Positions 6,761 through 12,971 of a stretch of 32,223 nt of DNA are shown piece after piece. The stretch is from Streptosporangiales bacterium (GTDB lineage Bacteria > Actinomycetota > Actinomycetes > Streptosporangiales > WHST01). The first letter of the stretch is position 1. Every line of letters begins with the position of its first letter. Under the pieces are notes generated by a model, which made no database searches, was not told the origin of the DNA, and worked only from the letters and a program-made list of their open reading frames with translations. The stretch covers positions 1-32,223 of the forward strand of contig WHTA01000016.1 of assembly GCA_009379825.1 (NCBI GenBank), read 5' to 3'. A program made the translations under genes and the position numbers.

Positions 6761-6944
6761 CACCGAGGTCGACACGGACAGGGACGTCGCACTCGTCGAG
6801 GTACTCGACCGCGCGCTCGGCGCAGGCGTGGTGATCACCGGCGACGTCACACTGTCGCTCGCCGACATCGACCTGGTGTACGTGAGTCTCCGCCTACTGG
6901 TCGGCTCCGTGCCGACGGTACGCGGCCAGATGGAGCCACCGTGA
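6750..6944 (+). CDS. gvpS: GvpA-family minor protein, GvpS-like (64 aa)
   Basis: The smallest of the three GvpA-fold proteins: VALVEVLDRALGAGVVITGD, VTLSLADIDLVYVSLRLLVG and SVPTV. Actinobacterial clusters usually carry such a short copy, named GvpS (GvpM in other groups), a minor wall or cap component. GTG at 6750 was chosen because GAGGAAGAGGAGG precedes it and it overlaps the gvpJ stop; the longer frame from 6723 begins inside that ribosome site. Confidence 0.82.
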   Translation: MTADTEVDTDRDVALVEVLDRALGAGVVITGDVTLSLADIDLVYVSLRLLVGSVPTVRGQMEPP

Positions 6945-7600
6945 TCTACGTCTACGGTATCGGCGAGTCGTCGAGCGGAGCTCCTGCGCTACCGGGCCTC
7001 GACGACGCACCGCTGCAGGTTCTCGACCGTGCGGGCGTCGCCGCCGTCTACAGCCGTCATGCCGCTCTGCACCTGAGCGTCGCGGCCGAGCTCGTGTTCG
7101 CGCACGAACGCGTCGTCGAGGCGATGCTGGCGCGTGGGTCGGTGCTGCCGCTGCGCTTCGGGACCCGGCTCGACAGCGAGGAGCGCCTCGCGCGCGAGCT
7201 CGCCCAGCGGCGGGACGAGCTGGTAGACGGACTGCGCCGGGTGCGCGGACGTGTGGAGGTCGGTGTGCGCATCCTCCGCGAGCGATCGCACCCGGCCGAC
7301 GCCGAGGACCGGGTGCGGAGTGGCCGCGATTACCTGCTCTCCCGTGCGGCCGAACAGCGTCGCGCGAGCGAGGTGACGCGCGATCTCCACGAACCGCTCG
7401 CCGAGCGCGCGGACGCCAGTGTGCTGCGGGAGTATCCCGCGCCGCCGGACGTCATGGTCGGCACCTATCTGCTGCCTGCGGACCGTGCCACTGACTTCTC
7501 GGCGTACGCGGAGGCGCTCGGTACGCGCCACGCGGACATGCGTGCTCACGTCACCGGGCCGTGGCCGCCGTACAACTTCGTCAGTGAGGGGACCCGATGA
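6941..7600 (+). CDS. gvpL: Gas vesicle protein GvpF/GvpL family, copy 2 (219 aa)
   Basis: A GvpF/L paralogue: IYVYGIGESS at the N-terminus, SVLPLRFGTRLDSEERLA in the middle, and AHVTGPWPPYNFVSEG at the end. It differs enough from copy 1 to be a separate functional subunit. GTG at 6941 overlaps the preceding stop (GTGA), and its own stop overlaps the gvpK start. Confidence 0.9.
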   Translation: MIYVYGIGESSSGAPALPGLDDAPLQVLDRAGVAAVYSRHAALHLSVAAELVFAHERVVEAMLARGSVLPLRFGTRLDSEERLARELAQRRDELVDGLRRVRGRVEVGVRILRERSHPADAEDRVRSGRDYLLSRAAEQRRASEVTRDLHEPLAERADASVLREYPAPPDVMVGTYLLPADRATDFSAYAEALGTRHADMRAHVTGPWPPYNFVSEGTR

Positions 7601-7857
7601 GAGTGGACGCGAATGGAGAGGACACCGCACGCGGCCTCGCACAGCTCGTGCTTACGCTGATCGAGCTGCTGCGACAACTGATGGAACGACAGGCGATCCG
7701 CAGAGTCGAAGCGGGTGGTCTGAGCGACGAGCAGATCGAGCGGCTCGGTCAGGCACTGATGGGACTCGAAGAGCGGGTGGACGACCTCAAGGAGGAGTTC
7801 GGTCTCGACGACGAGGACCTGAACCTCAACCTCGGTCCGCTCGGGAACCTCCTCTGA
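7597..7857 (+). CDS. gvpK: Gas vesicle protein GvpK (86 aa)
   Basis: Matches GvpK throughout: GLAQLVLTLIELLRQLMERQ, AIRRVEAGGLSDEQIERLGQ, ALMGLEERVDDLKEEFGLD and the LNLNLGPLG end. GvpK is a small accessory protein required for normal vesicle formation. The ATG overlaps the preceding gene's stop (ATGA). Confidence 0.92.
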   Translation: MRVDANGEDTARGLAQLVLTLIELLRQLMERQAIRRVEAGGLSDEQIERLGQALMGLEERVDDLKEEFGLDDEDLNLNLGPLGNLL

Positions 7858-7879
7858 CGGATACGAGCAGGAGTCGACG

Positions 7880-8629
7880 ATGGAACGGACGGGTACGTAC
7901 ATCTACGGTGTGGGCAAGGTGATCCCTTCCGGATCGCTCCACGGGTTGCGCGGGGTTGCAGGTGCCGAGGTGCGGACGCTCGAGCACCGTGGGCTCGCGG
8001 CCGCCGTGAGCGACGTAGACCTGGACGAGTTCGGCGCGGAGGGTCTGCGGCGGAACCTGGAGAACCTCGACTGGGTCGCCAACGTCGCGTGGGCACACGA
8101 CGAGGTCGTCAAGGCGGTAGCGGCGCGCGCGGCCGTGGCACCGCTGCGCATGGTGATCGTCTGCCTCGGCGACGACAGCGTTCGCGCCAAGCTGGACGAG
8201 ATGTACGACGACATCCAGGCGATCCTGTCCCGGATCGAACATCGAGTCGAGTGGGGCGTCAAGGCGTTCCTCGACGACGGACCGAGGCGTGCCGATCGTA
8301 CGCAGGTCGAGTCCGGCGCTGCCTATCTGCGGAGGCGTAGCACCGAGCTCGAGTCGCACGGGACGACAGAAACAGCGGCCGCGGAGGTGGCCGACGGGTT
8401 GCATGCCGCGCTCGACGTGGAGGCGTTCGCGAGTCGGCGGCATCCGCCGCAAGACAAGACGCTGAGCAGACACCGGGGGCGGATGATCCTCAACGGCTCA
8501 TACCTCGCCGGTACGGGCGAGGGCGGTGCGTGGGAGGACAGGATCGAGTACCTGCGTCAGCAACACCCCGACGTGCGGCTCCGACTCACCGGTCCCTGGC
8601 CGCCGTACTCGTTCGCCGAGCTGGACTAG
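7880..8629 (+). CDS. Gas vesicle protein GvpF/GvpL family, copy 3 (249 aa)
   Basis: A third GvpF/L paralogue: TYIYGVGKVIPSGSLHGLRG, then AVAPLRMVIVCLGDDSVRAK and EHRVEWGVKAFLDDG, ending RLRLTGPWPPYSFAELD. The region GRMILNGSYLAGTGEG corresponds to the family's second domain. It is the last gvp gene, 22 bases after gvpK with a clear AGGAG before the ATG. No gvpN (AAA ATPase) is present in the window, as in several actinobacterial clusters. Confidence 0.9.
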   Translation: MERTGTYIYGVGKVIPSGSLHGLRGVAGAEVRTLEHRGLAAAVSDVDLDEFGAEGLRRNLENLDWVANVAWAHDEVVKAVAARAAVAPLRMVIVCLGDDSVRAKLDEMYDDIQAILSRIEHRVEWGVKAFLDDGPRRADRTQVESGAAYLRRRSTELESHGTTETAAAEVADGLHAALDVEAFASRRHPPQDKTLSRHRGRMILNGSYLAGTGEGGAWEDRIEYLRQQHPDVRLRLTGPWPPYSFAELD

Positions 8630-8658
8630 CCGGTGGCAGCCTGGGCACTGGCCGCCGG
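8630..8658 (+). promoter_or_regulatory. Hairpin between the last gvp gene and the LigD-like gene
   Basis: CCGGTGGC (8630-8637) can pair with GCCGCCGG (8651-8658, one G-U pair), leaving a 13-nt loop. It starts one base after the gvp stop codon and reaches into the GGAGG (8657-8661) of the next gene. It could weaken read-through or translation of the polymerase gene. The fold is a prediction by eye. Confidence 0.35.
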
Positions 8659-8664
8659 AGGTGT

Positions 8665-9624
8665 ATGCATTACGGGCCCTGGGTAGAAGCGGATCCCATG
8701 GGACGGCGAGATGGTGACGGCGAGCTGAAGGTCGGTCGGCGCCGGGTCGGCATCGGCAACCCGGGGAAGGTGCTGTTCCGCGACGTCGGTGTCACCAAGC
8801 GCGACCTCGCTGCCTACTACCGTGACGTCGCCGCGGTGATGCTGCCGCATATCCGCGGGAAGCCGTTGGCACTGCACAGGTTCCCCGACGGGATCGATGC
8901 AGACGGGTTCTTCCAGAAGCAGCTGCCCGCGAGTGCACCCGAGTGGCTCGGCCGGGTCACCGTACCCCGCGAACGTGGCGGCGAGATCACCATGACCCTG
9001 TGCGAGGACGCGGCGTCGCTCGTCTACCTTGCCGATCAGGCCGTGGTGGCCATTCACCCGTGGCTGACGACGACGGAGGACCTGTGGCTGCCGGACCGCA
9101 TGGTCTTCGACCTCGATCCTCCAGGCGACGACTTCGTTGTGGTGCAGCGCGCCGCGCTCGAACTGCGTGACCTGCTCGACGACCTCGGGCTGCCGTCGTT
9201 CGTCATGACGACGGGGTCGCGCGGTCTGCACGTCGTCGTACCGTTGCGCCTTGTGGAGGACATCGACGACGTGCGCGACTTCGCCAGGCAGGTCGCGGAC
9301 CTGCTGGCGGGACGTCATCCCGAGCAGCTGACCACGGAGGTGCGCAAGGAGAAGCGAGCCGGTCGGCTGTTCTTGGACGTGCTGCGTAACGCGTACGGAC
9401 AACACGCTGTGGCGCCCTACTCGGTGCGTGCGCTGGTAGGTGCTCCAGTGGCCATGCCGCTGCGCTGGAACGAGGTGGCGGACGACCAGCTGACACCGCG
9501 GCGATGGGGCGTCCGCGACGTCGAGAAGCGATTGGCCGACGATGGTGCTCCGTGGCACGGCATGCGAAGGCGTGCACACACGCTCGGACCGGCCCGTAGC
9601 CGGTTGGCAGCCGTCAGGGACTGA
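8665..9624 (+). CDS. Stand-alone LigD-type primase-polymerase (319 aa)
   Basis: Matches the polymerase (POL, archaeo-eukaryotic primase) domain of the NHEJ enzyme LigD. The catalytic aspartates are visible: FDLDP at 148-152 (D149, D151) and the third in LFLDVLRNAYGQ (D238), followed by APYSVRA. RGLHV (H189) is the nucleotide-binding histidine motif. No ligase or nuclease domain is attached, so it is a separate polymerase as in several actinobacteria, probably filling DNA ends with Ku and a ligase encoded elsewhere. ATG at 8665 has GGAGG but a short spacer; ATG at 8698 is an alternative start. It follows the gas vesicle operon in the same direction after 35 bases, so co-expression under stress is possible. 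Confidence 0.85.
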   Translation: MHYGPWVEADPMGRRDGDGELKVGRRRVGIGNPGKVLFRDVGVTKRDLAAYYRDVAAVMLPHIRGKPLALHRFPDGIDADGFFQKQLPASAPEWLGRVTVPRERGGEITMTLCEDAASLVYLADQAVVAIHPWLTTTEDLWLPDRMVFDLDPPGDDFVVVQRAALELRDLLDDLGLPSFVMTTGSRGLHVVVPLRLVEDIDDVRDFARQVADLLAGRHPEQLTTEVRKEKRAGRLFLDVLRNAYGQHAVAPYSVRALVGAPVAMPLRWNEVADDQLTPRRWGVRDVEKRLADDGAPWHGMRRRAHTLGPARSRLAAVRD

Positions 9625-9890
9625 GGGAGGACGCCTGCTCCGGCAGCACCTCGTTCGCGTAGAAGTCGAAGAATGCTTCTTGTTCGTTGCCGATCTGCTG
9701 TACGTAGAGCTCGTCGAAGCCGGCGTCGGCGTACTGCCGGATCGCATCCAGGTGTTCCTTCGGGTCAGGGCCGCACGGCATCGCCTGCCTGGCCATCTCG
9801 GGCGTGACGAGGCTGGCGGCTTGCTGGAAGTGTCGCGGGTCGGGTAGTTCCTGCCCGAGCTCTCCCGGCAGCAGGGCGTTCTGCCGTTGC
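9614..9890 (-). pseudogene. C-terminal fragment of an F420-type LLM oxidoreductase
   Basis: The last 80 or so residues read like the C-terminus of the TIGR03557-type F420-dependent LLM family: NALLPGELGQELPDPRHFQQ, MARQAMPCGPDPKEHLDAIR and FDELYVQQIGNEQEAFFDFY. The first three quarters of the gene, including the cofactor-binding strands, are missing. It joins directly, in a different frame, to the udgX remnant at about 9890. Its stop overlaps the LigD-like gene's end by 11 bases in convergent orientation. Confidence 0.7.
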
Positions 9891-10210
9891 GCCGAGGCAG
9901 ACGAGCACCGTCGGCTGCAACAAGGCGAACTCGGCGAGCGGCCAGGGCCGGCATGCCGTGACCTCACTCGTGTCGGGGCGCGCTCGTGGATTCGGCGTTT
10001 GCCCACGTGTCTCGCCGAACTTGAAGGGCTTCACCACGTTCGTGCGGTACGTGCGCGCAGGGTCGATGCCTGCCTCGGCGAGTCCTCGCACCAACAACCC
10101 ACCCGCGGACCGGCGCGCTCGTGCAGAGCGCAGCCCTTGCAGTCCTGGGCGGCGTCGCGGAGCTCACGGAGTCCCGCACCGGACGGTACGTACTCGCTGG
10201 CATCACGCAT
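9890..10210 (-). pseudogene. udgX: Decayed udgX (family 4/5-like uracil-DNA glycosylase)
   Basis: An ATG at 10210 opens a UdgX-like N-terminus (EYVPSGAGLRELRDAAQDCK followed by GCALHERA, an iron-sulfur cysteine pair). The sequence then jumps, with a frame change, to GGLLVRGLAEAGIDPARTYR and TNVVKPFKFGETRG, so the catalytic GEQPGDxED segment is deleted. The defining KRRIH loop is present in the DNA only in a shifted frame: one extra base before it and two after restore the frame at DTSEVTACRPW. The gene ends abruptly in VLVCLGA, where it is fused to the LLM fragment. Clearly non-functional as read. Confidence 0.75.
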
Positions 10211-10234
10211 GGCTGCCCGATTCCGTGCGCTAGC

Positions 10235-10729
10235 TCAGACCTGGCGGGGACGGTCGGGAGCGGCCGGATGCGGCCGGGTAGGTGCCATTGTCTTCGCCGC
10301 GGTGAGCTTCGCACCCAGGTCGAGCAGCTCGTCCCTGCTGCACCGTTGTCGCAGTCGGCGGAAGAGATCGCCTTCCTCCTCCTCGATGTGGTGCCGTACG
10401 TCGCTGAACACTGAGTCGAGCAACGAGTCGAACTCAGGGTCGGTGGCTGCCACACCCTCCAGCTGCTTCAGCAGCCTCTCGGCGTTCGCGTGTTCCTCGA
10501 TCTCGTGGTCGGCGATCTTGTTGCCGTCGTCGAGCACCGCTCGCGCCGTGGGGTAGAGGTGCTCTTCCTCCGCGACGGAGTGCCGGATCAGCTCTGCGGT
10601 CATCAGGTTTGCGAGCTGTCGCCGTTGCTCAGGGGTTCCCTCCCCTGACTCCAGGCGGCCGAAGATGGCCTCGATCTCGCGATGGTCCTCGATCAGCAGG
10701 TTCACCATGTCCTTGCCCTCGGTGCCCAT
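10235..10729 (-). CDS. Hemerythrin HHE domain protein (164 aa)
   Basis: A four-helix hemerythrin-like domain with its di-iron ligands in place: H16 (LIEDHREIEAIF), H50 with E54-E56 and H57 (RHSVAEEEHLYP), H75/H80 (IADHEIEEH), and H113/H114 with E116-E119 (VRHHIEEEE). Such proteins bind oxygen or nitric oxide or act in oxidative-stress responses. The C-terminus is basic and unstructured. GGAGGAAGGAACG precedes the ATG at 10729. It overlaps the upstream zinc-ribbon ORF by 28 bases and is probably read with it and the DUF2795 gene from the stress promoter at 11217-11241. Confidence 0.88.
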   Translation of the reverse strand: MGTEGKDMVNLLIEDHREIEAIFGRLESGEGTPEQRRQLANLMTAELIRHSVAEEEHLYPTARAVLDDGNKIADHEIEEHANAERLLKQLEGVAATDPEFDSLLDSVFSDVRHHIEEEEGDLFRRLRQRCSRDELLDLGAKLTAAKTMAPTRPHPAAPDRPRQV

Positions 10730-10890
10730 CGACGTTCCTTCCTCCCGTCGAGTACGTCCATGTCGCTGCTGTGGTCGAGCAAGTCCGGGTCATCAGCCTG
10801 GTAGGTGGTGCCGCATCGGGGGCACCACACTCTCGCGGGGCCGCCACAGCACACCTCGTTGTGGCAGGGGCTACATAGCCGTCCCCTCAT
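10702..10890 (-). CDS. Small zinc-ribbon-like protein (62 aa)
   Basis: Six cysteines in the first 26 residues, arranged CSPC, CC and CPRC (LCSPCHNEVCCGGPARVWCP then RCGTTYQ), suggest a zinc ribbon. A perfect GAGGAGG lies eight bases before the ATG at 10890, supporting translation. No named family was recognised. Its end overlaps the hemerythrin start by 28 bases, which suggests coupled translation, though such an overlap also leaves room for it being a chance frame. Confidence 0.5.
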   Translation of the reverse strand: MRGRLCSPCHNEVCCGGPARVWCPRCGTTYQADDPDLLDHSSDMDVLDGRKERRWAPRARTW

Positions 10891-10920
10891 CGTGTCGCCT
10901 CCTCGTCGAGAACGAGCACG

Positions 10921-11187
10921 TCAGGGCCGATGAGTGGGTGAGTGCCGTGCACTGCTGCGTGCCACGCCGCCGCGCTCGTCACCTTCCGGCTCCTGCGGTG
11001 TGGCATCGATGACCTGGTCCATGCTCCGGTACGTCAGCTCAGGCAGTTGCCTCAATGCTTCGAGTGCCTTCGAGTTCGCGCCACGCGCCTCGGCGTAGGC
11101 CACCAACGAGTCGCGGTCCGCGGGAAAGTCGATGCCTTGCAGGACCTTCGCAACACGTCCCTCGTCCTGATCCGTCAACCTCGTCAC
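10921..11187 (-). CDS. DUF2795 protein (88 aa)
   Basis: The core VAKVLQGIDFPADRDSLVAY, AEARGANSKALEALRQLPEL and TYRSMDQVIDA is the DUF2795 fold, a small helical domain very common in actinobacteria near stress genes; function is unknown. The charged C-terminal tail is probably disordered. GTG at 11187 is the best start, though its ribosome site is only a GGGGG directly before it. It is the first gene after the SigB/SigF-type promoter and lies 30 bases upstream of the zinc-ribbon gene. Confidence 0.72.
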   Translation of the reverse strand: MTRLTDQDEGRVAKVLQGIDFPADRDSLVAYAEARGANSKALEALRQLPELTYRSMDQVIDATPQEPEGDERGGVARSSARHSPTHRP

Positions 11188-11216
11188 CCCCTGGTGCGAC
11201 GCTTCATGTCGAATGG

Positions 11217-11241
11217 TTACCCGAGCCGGTCGGGTGGAAAC
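11217..11241 (-). promoter_or_regulatory. SigB/SigF-type promoter for DUF2795-hemerythrin operon
   Basis: On the minus strand: GTTT (11241-11238), a 15-base spacer, then GGGTAA (11222-11217). It is identical in both boxes and spacer length to the gas vesicle promoter at 4501-4525. The predicted start of transcription (about 11210) lies some 23 bases before the DUF2795 GTG. Confidence 0.65.
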
Positions 11242-11299
11242 GTTTGGCTGCCGGGCGTGGCGCAAGACGTGGAGGTAGGGCTGGCATAGGGAGGTCAGC

Positions 11300-11620
11300 A
11301 TGCGCATCCTCATGGTGCTCGCGCTCATCGGGCTGGCCGTGGTCTTCGTCGTGAGCTTCGTGCGTCCACGGGAGTCGCGGGAGGTGCAGGAACGGCTCAA
11401 GAGATACACAAAAGAGTGGGCGGAGAAGGCGCGCGGACGCGGAGACAGGGCCGGCGAGCGGACGGCGGAGACGATCGAGAAGATGGGGCACACGACGCAA
11501 CGCGTGGAGCATGCCGGCCGCAAGGCGCACGACAAGGTCTTCAGGTCGTCGGCGGGCGCGGGCCAGGAGCGTGCGCTCGAACGTCGCTACGGGGAGGGCG
11601 CCGAGCGCGGCGAGGAGTAG
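11300..11620 (+). CDS. Small membrane-anchored coiled protein (106 aa)
   Basis: One N-terminal membrane span (RILMVLALIGLAVVFVVSFV) is followed by a long, highly charged helical tail rich in R, E, K and A. No family was recognised. AGGGAGG precedes the ATG at 11300. It is divergent from the DUF2795 gene and faces the tandem TetR gene; a GC-rich palindromic stretch after the stop (CCCC 11623-11626 with GGGG 11637-11640) may terminate it. Confidence 0.65.
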   Translation: MRILMVLALIGLAVVFVVSFVRPRESREVQERLKRYTKEWAEKARGRGDRAGERTAETIEKMGHTTQRVEHAGRKAHDKVFRSSAGAGQERALERRYGEGAERGEE

Positions 11621-11708
11621 CACCCCGGGCCCGGATGGGGACTACTGACCGGTCCGTGCACCATAATGGCACCGTACGTGCGCGAGCTGCGCGGAGAGGC
11701 GGTGCCAG

Positions 11709-12971
11709 GTGGCTTCCCGGGTGTCGGCGAAGCAGCGGCGGCGGCTGAAGATCGTCGACGTCGCCACCGAGCTCCTCGACGAGAGGGGCTACGGCCGCAC
11801 CACGATGGACGACATCGCGGCCGCGGCCGGGATCACCAAGCGCACCCTCTACCGTTACGTGCCGAGCAAGCCGGTCATCCTGCCGATGATCCACGAACGG
11901 TTCGTCGAGGCCGCGGACGAGCTGATTCCACCCGACGCCCAGCATGACGACCCGGCCGAGCACATGGCCGCCTTCATCGAGTCGTACGTCACGGTCGTCG
12001 TCCGGCACCAGGGCGCGATCCGGGTGTTCTTCGAGGAGGAGTACAACCTCACCGCCGAGGCGCGGGAACAGATCGTCGGCCGGCGCGATACGTTCGAGGC
12101 GCGCTTCCGCAAGCTCGTGCGCAAGGGCCAGGAGTCCGGCCAGTTCCGCGGCTGCGACGTCGAGGTCGTGTCCGCCGGGGTGTTCGGCGCGCTGGCGAGC
12201 ATCTACCGCTGGTACTCGCCTTCCGGGCGGTTCGGCATCGGTGACCTGGCCTCGTTGATGTCCAGGCTCCTGCTCGTCGGTCTCACCGAGACCGACGACA
12301 CGTCGCCCCGAGCCGACGACGTCATGCCACCGCGGACGGCCACCGGGTCGGACGCCGAGCAGGAGCCGCCGACCGCGGTGCCGGCCGCGGTCCTCTCCGC
12401 TGCGACCAGGCTCTTCGCCACCCAGGGGTACCTGGAGACCAACACCCGCGAGATCGCGGAGGCAGCGGGGGTCACGAAGAGCGGGCTCTTCTACCACATC
12501 GGGTCGAAGGAAGAGCTCCTCTACGCCATTCACCACCGGTTCGGGATGGAGAACCTCGAGAACCTGGCGAGGTGGACAGCCGAGGCGGGACCGGCTGCCG
12601 ATGCCGCGGCGAGGCTACGCAAGCTGGTCGTAGAACACAGTCGGGTGATGGGCGACCGGCCGTACCACGTAAGGGTTTTCACCGACCAGGCGCGCTACCT
12701 GAGTGCGGCGAAGCGCCCTCATATCGAGGCGCTGCGGGCACGTTACGTCGACGGTTTCGAGGACGTCGTACGGGCGGGGATCGCCGACGGCGTGTTCAAG
12801 AACCTGCACCCGCGCATCACGACGCTCGCCGTGCTCGGCATGTTGAACTCGATGTCCCGGTGGTTCCGGCAGGACGGCCGGCTGTCGGCTGACCGCATCG
12901 GTGCCGTCTTCGCCGACCTCGTCCTCACCGGGCTGGCGGCGCGCGACGGGCGCGGTCAAACCACCTCGTAG
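11709..12971 (+). CDS. Tandem double TetR-family regulator (420 aa)
   Basis: Two complete TetR units in one chain. HTH 1 at about 14-60: DVATELLDERGYGRTTMDDI then AAAAGITKRTLYRYVPSK. HTH 2 at about 226-272: SAATRLFATQGYLETNTREI then AEAAGVTKSGLFYHIGSKEE. Each is followed by its own helical ligand-binding half; a polar linker at about 195-222 joins them. TetR proteins normally work as dimers of about 200-residue chains, so this is effectively a single-chain dimer with two different halves. GTG at 11709 follows GAGAGGCGG. It converges on the monooxygenase gene (16-base overlap) and probably controls the divergent promoters that carry the shared 24-bp motif. Confidence 0.88.
   Translation: MASRVSAKQRRRLKIVDVATELLDERGYGRTTMDDIAAAAGITKRTLYRYVPSKPVILPMIHERFVEAADELIPPDAQHDDPAEHMAAFIESYVTVVVRHQGAIRVFFEEEYNLTAEAREQIVGRRDTFEARFRKLVRKGQESGQFRGCDVEVVSAGVFGALASIYRWYSPSGRFGIGDLASLMSRLLLVGLTETDDTSPRADDVMPPRTATGSDAEQEPPTAVPAAVLSAATRLFATQGYLETNTREIAEAAGVTKSGLFYHIGSKEELLYAIHHRFGMENLENLARWTAEAGPAADAAARLRKLVVEHSRVMGDRPYHVRVFTDQARYLSAAKRPHIEALRARYVDGFEDVVRAGIADGVFKNLHPRITTLAVLGMLNSMSRWFRQDGRLSADRIGAVFADLVLTGLAARDGRGQTTS

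Noticed and set aside
11656-11672. GTGC-N9-GCAC around CATAAT upstream of the tandem TetR gene as an autoregulatory operator
   Set aside because: Arms are short and not co-centred with the inner CCAT/ATGG; no resemblance to the shared 24-bp motif.
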